Origin: an uncultured Eubacteriales bacterium
GTDB taxonomy: Bacteria > Bacillota > Clostridia > Oscillospirales > CAG-272
Assembly: GCA_900546315.1 (NCBI GenBank)
Contig: URCP01000020.1
Coordinates: forward strand, 1-38,159
DNA: 38,159 nt
Direction: 5' to 3'
Below are positions 33,028 through 38,159 of the stretch, one piece after another. The translations under genes and the position numbers were made by a program. The notes under the pieces are model-generated. The model ran no database searches. It saw nothing but the letters and a program-made list of their open reading frames with translations, and was not told where the DNA came from. Position 1 is the first letter of the stretch. Each line of letters starts with the position of its first letter.

Positions 33028-33419
33028 TTTTTCGTCCCCTCGCCGATTATCCGCTCAATCTCCGCGATGTCGCCGTCGGTTATCTTCCCGGCGTCGACGA
33101 GGTTCGCGATGAGTCCCTGCCACTTTCCGGCGAATATCCGCGAGATGAAGCTGTCCGACGCGGCTGAGCTGTACTCGTCACGCGTGACGAGAGGTGTCAC
33201 GACCTTGTACGGTGTCGGCGCGTCTATTGTCCGTATACTCACGAAATCCTTCCCCGCGAGGCGGTCGAGCAGGACATGCACGGCGGTCTTCGTGCATTTT
33301 CTCTTCTTTGACACGGCGCGGTGTATCTCCGAGACTATGGCGGGGCGTCCGATGTCCCAGAGCGCCATCATGACGTCGAGCTCCGCGTCCGGCAGGGTCT
33401 CCGGTGGCTTTTTTTCCAT
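33024..33419 (-). CDS. BlaI/MecI/CopY family transcriptional repressor
   Basis: This 131-residue protein has an N-terminal winged helix (LPDAELDVMMALWDIGRPAIVSEI, then CTKTAVHVLLDRLAGKDFVS) and a C-terminal dimerisation helix region. It represses its own operon and is normally inactivated through an M56 partner, here encoded by the overlapping downstream gene. The start at 33419 has GGAAG upstream; the frame open to 33485 runs into the operator region. A TATGT/ACATA palindrome between promoter and start is a candidate binding site. Confidence 0.92.
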   Translation of the reverse strand: MEKKPPETLPDAELDVMMALWDIGRPAIVSEIHRAVSKKRKCTKTAVHVLLDRLAGKDFVSIRTIDAPTPYKVVTPLVTRDEYSSAASDSFISRIFAGKWQGLIANLVDAGKITDGDIAEIERIIGEGTKK

Positions 33420-33449
33420 TATACATACTTCCTTTCGTGCTTTCCGGTG

Positions 33450-33466
33450 TATGTGATATATACATA
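33450..33466 (-). promoter_or_regulatory. Candidate BlaI operator
   Basis: TATGT-N7-ACATA, a 17-bp inverted repeat, lies between the predicted transcription start and the BlaI start codon. BlaI-type proteins bind A/T-rich TACA/TGTA palindromes, and this is similar but not identical. Confidence 0.4.
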
Positions 33467-33493
33467 AGTTTATAACTATCAACATCTGTTAAT

Positions 33494-33522
33494 AGCATAT
33501 CATACTTTTCCGGATTTGTCAA
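33494..33522 (-). promoter_or_regulatory. Promoter of the BlaI-M56 operon
   Basis: Read leftward: TTGACA (33517-33522), 17 bp, TATGCT (33494-33499) with TGA extension. It drives a leader of about 70 nt. Confidence 0.75.
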
Positions 33523-33565
33523 GACCTTTCGTAAATAAAAAAATTATTTTTTTTTCAGAAATCTA

Positions 33566-33594
33566 TTGCAAAATCCGAAAATATGCTTTATAAT
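33566..33594 (+). promoter_or_regulatory. Promoter of the third oxidoreductase gene
   Basis: TTGCAA (33566-33571), 17 bp, TATAAT (33589-33594). The spacer begins AATCCG, as in the SGNH hydrolase promoter. The leader is about 85 nt. Confidence 0.8.
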
Positions 33595-33684
33595 ATAGAC
33601 GTGTATTATGAGTTGTTTGACGGGCGGTCGTCCGTAGGGCGCTTGTTTGCACTATCCTAACATAATTACGGAGGATTACTTAAA

Positions 33685-34848
33685 ATGGCTGATGAAGTAT
33701 TAGGCCAATTTCAGCAGGCCGCTGCCGAGAAGAAGATCGACTCGTCCAGAAAGCTGAAGGTAGGTATTATAGGTACAGGCTGGATCGCTGAGTCTCACAT
33801 CCAGCAGTACAACGTTATGCCCGACGTTGAGGTCGTGGCAATGGCTGACCTCATTCCCGGCAAGGCAGAGGCTTTCAAGGAGAAGTGGGGCGTTCAGGGA
33901 GATGTTCATTTCTACCCTGATCACAAGTCGATGATCGACAACGAAGAGCTCGACGCTGTCAGCGTCTGCACCTACAACGCAACTCACGCGGAGTGCACCA
34001 TCTACGCTCTCGAGCATGGCGTTAACGTCCTTCTTGAGAAGCCGATGTGCGTTACCCTCGATGAGGCAGCTGAGATCGTGAAGGCCGAGAAGAAGTCCGG
34101 CAAGATCCTCTCCATCGGTTTCCAACCGAGATATGACGCTAACATGCAGATGATCAAGAAGATCGTCGAGTCCGGCACTCTTGGTGAGATCTACTACATC
34201 CAGACCGGTGGCGGCCGCCGCCGCGGTATCCCGAACTCGACCTTCATCGAGAAGAGAACCGCTGGTATCGGCGCTCTCGGCGATATCGGATGCTACTCCC
34301 TCGACATGGTGCTCAACGCTATCGGTTATCCGACTCCGAAGACCGTTTCGGCTTACTCGTCGAACTTCTTCGGCACCAGCACTGAGTATCAGTCCGAGTA
34401 CGACGCAAAGAGATTTGACGTCGATGATTTCGCGGCTGCTTTCATCCGTCTCGAGCCGGGCAAGTACGGCGATAAGGACGGCATCATCCTCGACTTCAGA
34501 ATCGCATGGGCTATGCACGTCGACACCCCTGGTGACACCATAATCTTCGGTAAGAAGGCTGCTCTCCGCATCCCGTCCACCGACTGCTGGAACGGCTCTG
34601 TCGGCGGCCCGATGAAGATTTACCACGATGTCGCTGGCGCTCGCGTTGAGACCGTTATCCCGATCATCCAGAACAAGGGTCAGGGTCTCTTCTACAAGAA
34701 GGTCCGCTCCTTCCTCGACGCCATCAAGAACAACGGTACTTCCCCTGTTCCGTCCAGCCAGATCATCAAGAATCAGGCTATCCTCGACGGTATCGTGAAG
34801 TCCGCTGCTGCCGGCAAGGAAGTCGACATCGTTATGCCTGAGGTCTGA
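33685..34848 (+). CDS. Gfo/Idh/MocA family oxidoreductase, codon use suggesting high expression
   Basis: This 387-residue sugar-type dehydrogenase has a 23-residue polar N-terminal extension (MADEVLGQFQQAAAEKK...) before the Rossmann motif KVGIIGTGWIAESH (25-38), EKP at 118-120 and a C-terminal domain containing IGALGDIGCYSLDMVLNAIGYP. It differs from neighbouring genes in using many GCT, GGT, GTT, AAC and AAG codons, a pattern usually linked with strong expression. GGAGG precedes the start. It has its own promoter and a strong terminator, so it is monocistronic. Substrate unknown. Confidence 0.9.
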   Translation: MADEVLGQFQQAAAEKKIDSSRKLKVGIIGTGWIAESHIQQYNVMPDVEVVAMADLIPGKAEAFKEKWGVQGDVHFYPDHKSMIDNEELDAVSVCTYNATHAECTIYALEHGVNVLLEKPMCVTLDEAAEIVKAEKKSGKILSIGFQPRYDANMQMIKKIVESGTLGEIYYIQTGGGRRRGIPNSTFIEKRTAGIGALGDIGCYSLDMVLNAIGYPTPKTVSAYSSNFFGTSTEYQSEYDAKRFDVDDFAAAFIRLEPGKYGDKDGIILDFRIAWAMHVDTPGDTIIFGKKAALRIPSTDCWNGSVGGPMKIYHDVAGARVETVIPIIQNKGQGLFYKKVRSFLDAIKNNGTSPVPSSQIIKNQAILDGIVKSAAAGKEVDIVMPEV

Positions 34849-34874
34849 TCAGGAAAATAACGCTTGGCAAAATC

Positions 34875-34904
34875 GAGAGGCTTTTTTAAGCCTCTCCTTT
34901 TTTT
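34875..34904 (+). terminator. Terminator of the third oxidoreductase gene
   Basis: GAGAGGCTT-TTTT-AAGCCTCTC is a perfect 9-bp stem followed by C and a run of seven T, 26 bp after the stop. Confidence 0.93.
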
Positions 34905-34914
34905 CATGATATAC

Positions 34915-34943
34915 TTGACATATCGTCCAAGCTGTGATATAAT
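34915..34943 (+). promoter_or_regulatory. Promoter of the leucine-rich-repeat pair
   Basis: TTGACA (34915-34920), 17 bp, TATAAT (34938-34943) with TGA extension. It begins only 10 bp after the preceding T-run. The leader is about 65 nt. Confidence 0.85.
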
Positions 34944-35014
34944 ATAGTCGTAATATAAAGATTCGATTATGAATCCGTATTAACACCATCCATGCAGTGA
35001 AAGGCAAATTTACC

Positions 35015-35647
35015 ATGAACAGAATGGGCACAAAAAAACAGTCGTTTGAACTGTGCGTATCGGTAATTCTCATGGTCGTTCTGGCGGCGTCTGTCATCTT
35101 TTCTTTGATGTCATATATAAACAATAAGCGTGCTCTTGGTCAGATTGATTCCGATGCTGACGCTCAGATGGGTTTTTATCCCATTGCAGGTGACTATTTC
35201 GGGGATTTTGTCATGCATGGCGATTCGCTGTCCGAATATTACGGAGCGGGCGGAGACATCGTTTTTGACGAGTCGGAATACGGCTATACGGCTGACAGTA
35301 TAACGATAAGCACCGGCGCTTTCAATCAGATAAGGCTCGATGAGTACGGCATTGTTCCGAAGACTGTTTATTTGGGCGACGCGGTCACACGCATCGAGGC
35401 GCGCGCGTTCTACGCCACGACCGCCGAAGAGATCCGTCTGCCGCGCGGGCTTGACTATATAGGCGCCGGCGCGTTTGCCGACTCACCGAATCTCAGACGG
35501 GTATATTTTGACGCGCTCCCTCTTGTTGAGCTTGAGATTGACCCGCGTGCCTTCGAGGGCTCGGTTAATGTCGAACTCGTCAATTTCCCCGAGGACATAG
35601 TCTTTGGAGAAAACAATGTCATCACAAGCGGAGGTGCCGGGAAATGA
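35015..35647 (+). CDS. Membrane-anchored leucine-rich-repeat (LRR_5-like) protein, first paralogue
   Basis: This 210-residue protein has one N-terminal membrane helix (about 11-32) with a short basic cytoplasmic tail, so most of it should face outside. Residues ~95-205 contain BspA-type LRR units: VYLGDAVTRIEARAFYAT, EIRLPRGLDYIGAGAFADSPNLRRVYF, IDPRAFEGSVNVELVNFPEDIVFGENN. The region between helix and repeats is acidic. The start is at 35015, after GTGAAAGG. The stop overlaps the start of the next gene by 4 bp, and that gene is clearly a paralogue. LRR_5 domains commonly mediate binding; the ligand is unknown. Confidence 0.8.
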   Translation: MNRMGTKKQSFELCVSVILMVVLAASVIFSLMSYINNKRALGQIDSDADAQMGFYPIAGDYFGDFVMHGDSLSEYYGAGGDIVFDESEYGYTADSITISTGAFNQIRLDEYGIVPKTVYLGDAVTRIEARAFYATTAEEIRLPRGLDYIGAGAFADSPNLRRVYFDALPLVELEIDPRAFEGSVNVELVNFPEDIVFGENNVITSGGAGK

Positions 35648-36216
35648 AGCAGCGTATTATCAGAGTTCTGACTGTAATAAACCTCTGTCTCGCGGCGGCG
35701 GCGCTCGTGTTGGGAGTGGCGGTGTACTGGCAGACCTCAGAGCTCTCGGACGACGTGGGCTATGATCTGTATGACATGATGAGTTACGATTACATAGTCG
35801 ATACAGGCAAGCTCGGGATGATGGTCACGAATTTCCGCTCATACGGCGGCGATCTCAGAATACGTGAAGGGGCGACCGCGATCGGCGCCGGCGTGTTCAA
35901 CGGTGTACAGCTGCTCAATCAGGAAAATCCGCAGATTATTAAAAGCGCGTACCTGCCGGACAACCTGCGCGTCATCGAGAGCAGAGCTTTCTTCGCTACG
36001 CAGGCGGAGTGGGTGCGTCTGCCGGACGACATTGTGTATATAGGCGACCTCGCATTTGCTGAGTCCACTTCGCTGAAGCGTGTTTACTTTGACAAGGTTC
36101 CTGACCACCGTATAGAGATCGCGCCGTCGGCTTTCGCGTACCTCGAAGGGGTGGAGTTTGTGAATTTCCCGGATTATATCGTATTCGGAGAAGACAATTT
36201 CATCAGCTATAAATGA
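35644..36216 (+). CDS. Membrane-anchored leucine-rich-repeat (LRR_5-like) protein, second paralogue
   Basis: This 190-residue protein has the same plan as its upstream neighbour: a hydrophobic helix at about 5-27, an acidic juxtamembrane stretch with several Tyr and Met, and C-terminal LRR_5-like units (YLPDNLRVIESRAFFAT, WVRLPDDIVYIGDLAFAES, VEFVNFPDYIVFGEDNFIS). The C-terminal 80 residues align closely with those of the first protein, so the pair arose by duplication. ATGA overlap with the first gene implies coupled translation and probably a stoichiometric pair. A terminator follows. No enzymatic motif is seen. Confidence 0.8.
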   Translation: MKQRIIRVLTVINLCLAAAALVLGVAVYWQTSELSDDVGYDLYDMMSYDYIVDTGKLGMMVTNFRSYGGDLRIREGATAIGAGVFNGVQLLNQENPQIIKSAYLPDNLRVIESRAFFATQAEWVRLPDDIVYIGDLAFAESTSLKRVYFDKVPDHRIEIAPSAFAYLEGVEFVNFPDYIVFGEDNFISYK

Positions 36217-36226
36217 TATGATTTAC

Positions 36227-36255
36227 GCGCCGGACAGATATTGCCGGCGCTTTTT
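36227..36255 (+). terminator. Terminator of the leucine-rich-repeat pair
   Basis: GCGCCGG pairs with CCGGCGC across a 10-nt loop, followed directly by TTTTT, 10 bp after the stop. Confidence 0.9.
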
Positions 36256-36266
36256 GATTTATCTGC

Positions 36267-36295
36267 TTGTAATTTTGCGGATTCTGTGATATAAT
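36267..36295 (+). promoter_or_regulatory. Promoter of the GH36-like gene
   Basis: TTGTAA (36267-36272), 17 bp, TATAAT (36290-36295) with TGA extension, starting 11 bp after the preceding T-run. The leader is short, about 20 nt. Confidence 0.8.
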
Positions 36296-36324
36296 TAATC
36301 GAATAACATGAAAGGAACGATATT

Positions 36325-38159
36325 ATGAATTCCTACTGCAAATTTGAAAACAACAGATTTATTATAGGCAACGATCAGATCGAGCGTGCGGTCGGGTTTG
36401 CCGACTGCCGTCCGGTCAGCCTTTACATACTTGATAAAAAGAACGGACATGAGATATCGGGTACGGGAGACACCGCGATGTTCAATGTCTTCAGTTTCTC
36501 GCCCGTCGGGACGCCGGAATTTTCGGAGCGCGTCACGGACAACGACGGACTCTCGGAGGAGCATATCGAGGCGACGCTCATCTATGACGGACGTGCGGCT
36601 GACGGCTCGGATATGCGGCTCACACAGACGTTTGAGATATACGATGGCTCGCCGTTCATCAGCTGTTATATGACAGTGTCCGGAACCGGCGCGGCGTCCG
36701 GAACGAAGACCGGAATATCGTCTTCGCCTGACGGTCTCGAGAACGACCCGACAGAGAAAAAGTCAGGAAAGCTCCCGCCGGAGGACACCATAGACTATAT
36801 TCCGATATCCGCTCCGCACCTGAAAGCAAAGGCAATCACCCTCATCGACCGCACGGACGGAAACGACAACTATGTCAGCTCGCACGAGGAAGAGATATAC
36901 GTCGGAAAGACGACGGAATTCTCCGGTTCGATGTTCATTCTGTCTGACCGTGAAGCCGGGCTCATGCTGGTGAAGGAAGCGCCGTGCGTCGGCTCGAGAC
37001 TACATGACAGCGGAAATGATCTCTCGGTGAGACCGCGGAACGGCGGTTTCGCCGCACTCTCCGGAAGCGGTGTCGACCCGGCTGAGATCACGTCCGAACC
37101 GCTCCCGCTCTACGGCTCGACCGTCGGCGTCGGGAAAACCGATGAACTCACAAGATTGTGGAAAAGGCACTACTCGAAGGTCTTCCGCGGCACCGGAAGG
37201 CTCTTCGCCATGTCGAACACATGGGGCGACCGGAGCCGCGACGCGGCGCTCTGTGAGAGCTTCATGAAAAAGGAGCTTGAATGCGCGGAAAAGCTCGGCG
37301 TCGACATAATGCAGCTTGACGACGGCTGGCAGAAGGGAATCTCCGCGAACTCCGCGAAGAAGACCGCCGGGAGCGTCTGGTCATCCGGATTCTACCGCGA
37401 AGACCCGCGGTTCTGGGACGTCGACCGGGAGAAGTTCCCGGACGGACTCCGGACGATAATGAACGGCGGCACCGAGCTCGCGCTCTGGTTCAGCGCCGAC
37501 GGCGACAACGACTACGAAAACCATGAGAGGGACGCCAGAAGGCTCGCCGCGCTCTCTGAGGAATACGGCGTCAGACAGTTCAAGCTCGACGGAATGACCC
37601 TTAAATCGAAAAAGGGCGAGCGCAGCATAATCGCGTTTCTCGAAGAAACGCGTCGTCTCGCGCCCGGCGTCACGTTCAACCTCGACATTACGGCGGGAGT
37701 CCGGCTCGGATACCTGACGCACAAGGAGATCGGAACGCTGTTTGTCGAGAACCGCTACACAGACTGGACGAATTATTATCCGCACGCCGTGCTGAAGAAC
37801 CTCTGGACTCTGTCAGAACTCTTCCCGACGAGAAAATTCCAGTTCGAGCTTCTGAACAACCAGAGAAACGCGGACAAATACGAAGCTTCCGCGCCTGGAG
37901 ACGAACTCGCGCCGGTGAATTATGACATCGACTGGCTCTTCGCGTCGGTCATGCTCTCAAACCCGCTGTTCTGGATGGAGATGCAGCACCTTACGGACGG
38001 GCAGACCGAGCGGCTCTCAAAGATCGTCTCGGTCTGGAAAAAGGAGCGTGACGCGCTCTATGACGCCGACGTTTCGCCGATCGGCGAGAAGCCCGACGGA
38101 TACGCGTTCACCGGTTTTCAGGCGAAAGTGTCGGATGAGCGCGGATATCTGGTTCTGTT
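36325..38159 (+). CDS. GH36-like (clan GH-D) glycosidase, partial at the right edge
   Basis: The frame is open from ATG 36325 (AAAGGAACG just upstream) to the window end, 611 codons without a stop, so the C-terminus is missing. The first ~300 residues are a beta-rich domain. A barrel follows: IMQLDDGWQKG (QLDDGW at 330-335), TELALWFSADGDND, and VRQFKLDGMT with Asp422 in the place of the catalytic Asp of clan GH-D (alpha-galactosidase relatives). FNLDITAGVRLG may supply the second acid but lacks the usual Gly/Asp arrangement, so specificity is uncertain. There is no signal peptide. It could act on alpha-galactosides or other alpha-linked sugars. Confidence 0.8.
   Translation, partial: MNSYCKFENNRFIIGNDQIERAVGFADCRPVSLYILDKKNGHEISGTGDTAMFNVFSFSPVGTPEFSERVTDNDGLSEEHIEATLIYDGRAADGSDMRLTQTFEIYDGSPFISCYMTVSGTGAASGTKTGISSSPDGLENDPTEKKSGKLPPEDTIDYIPISAPHLKAKAITLIDRTDGNDNYVSSHEEEIYVGKTTEFSGSMFILSDREAGLMLVKEAPCVGSRLHDSGNDLSVRPRNGGFAALSGSGVDPAEITSEPLPLYGSTVGVGKTDELTRLWKRHYSKVFRGTGRLFAMSNTWGDRSRDAALCESFMKKELECAEKLGVDIMQLDDGWQKGISANSAKKTAGSVWSSGFYREDPRFWDVDREKFPDGLRTIMNGGTELALWFSADGDNDYENHERDARRLAALSEEYGVRQFKLDGMTLKSKKGERSIIAFLEETRRLAPGVTFNLDITAGVRLGYLTHKEIGTLFVENRYTDWTNYYPHAVLKNLWTLSELFPTRKFQFELLNNQRNADKYEASAPGDELAPVNYDIDWLFASVMLSNPLFWMEMQHLTDGQTERLSKIVSVWKKERDALYDADVSPIGEKPDGYAFTGFQAKVSDERGYLVL

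Noticed and set aside
29665..33419. Beta-lactam resistance sensor (BlaR1/MecR1 in the strict sense)
   Set aside because: The outer region has no SxxK/SxN/KTG penicillin-binding signature that I can find, and no beta-lactamase gene is nearby.
33595..33684. Possible riboswitch in the leader of the third oxidoreductase gene
   Set aside because: The ~85-nt leader shows only a weak ACGG/CCGT hairpin and no known aptamer pattern or terminator.
1..38159. Mobile element or prophage insertion
   Set aside because: No transposase, integrase, phage structural gene, terminal inverted repeats or tRNA attachment site was seen; the codon patch at 21640-23040 lacks any mobility gene.

Overview
The window looks like chromosomal DNA from an uncultured Clostridia-type Bacillota, probably an anaerobic gut or rumen commensal. 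GC is fairly high in the genes, roughly 55-60% by eye. The evidence is a T-box riboswitch, BlaI/M56 and DUF6110 gene families, AAAGG/GGAGG ribosome-binding sites, and sharp sigma-A promoters, usually with a 17-bp spacer and a TGN extension in front of TATAAT. I see no rRNA, tRNA, CRISPR array, insertion sequence or phage gene. No genus can be given from sequence alone.

Left part (1-11.5 kb): a short tandem repeat, then a leftward metal-transport unit (DUF6110 protein then P-type ATPase). Its promoter overlaps a DtxR/MntR-like palindrome, and its intercistronic gap can form competing hairpins. A rightward SGNH hydrolase faces a leftward oxidoreductase-esterase pair, which diverges from an AraC regulator. 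Next come a leftward chain (GDPD, SAM methyltransferase, DUF218 membrane protein, AT-rich orphan protein) and a rightward CPBP membrane protease followed by a GH95 glycosidase.

Middle part (11.5-25.5 kb): the GH95 gene converges on a leftward sodium:solute symporter whose ~330-nt leader is a T-box, apparently tyrosine-specific. Further leftward genes are a second Gfo/Idh/MocA oxidoreductase and a DUF5696-like putative glycosidase, which diverges from a second AraC regulator with a DUF402 gene behind it. A housekeeping block follows: a FAD-dependent oxidoreductase with a short-RNA or attenuator signal upstream, argS, yebC and a GNAT acetyltransferase. Codon use changes abruptly across the 3' part of the oxidoreductase and the 5' part of argS.

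Right part (25.5-38.2 kb): a polysaccharide-deacetylase-like protein, a third AraC regulator divergent from an orphan solute-binding lipoprotein, a BlaI/M56 sensor pair with a large duplicated extracytoplasmic region, a third Gfo/Idh/MocA gene with distinct codon use, two overlapping membrane-anchored leucine-rich-repeat paralogues, and a GH36-like glycosidase cut by the window edge.

Overall this is scattered carbohydrate metabolism: several predicted cytoplasmic glycosidases and esterases without signal peptides, three sugar-type dehydrogenases, three AraC regulators and one binding protein, rather than one compact polysaccharide locus. The most distinctive features are regulatory: the T-box symporter, three AraC/target pairs driven by overlapping back-to-back promoters (one almost perfectly symmetric), the metal operator, and the tandem-domain M56 sensor.
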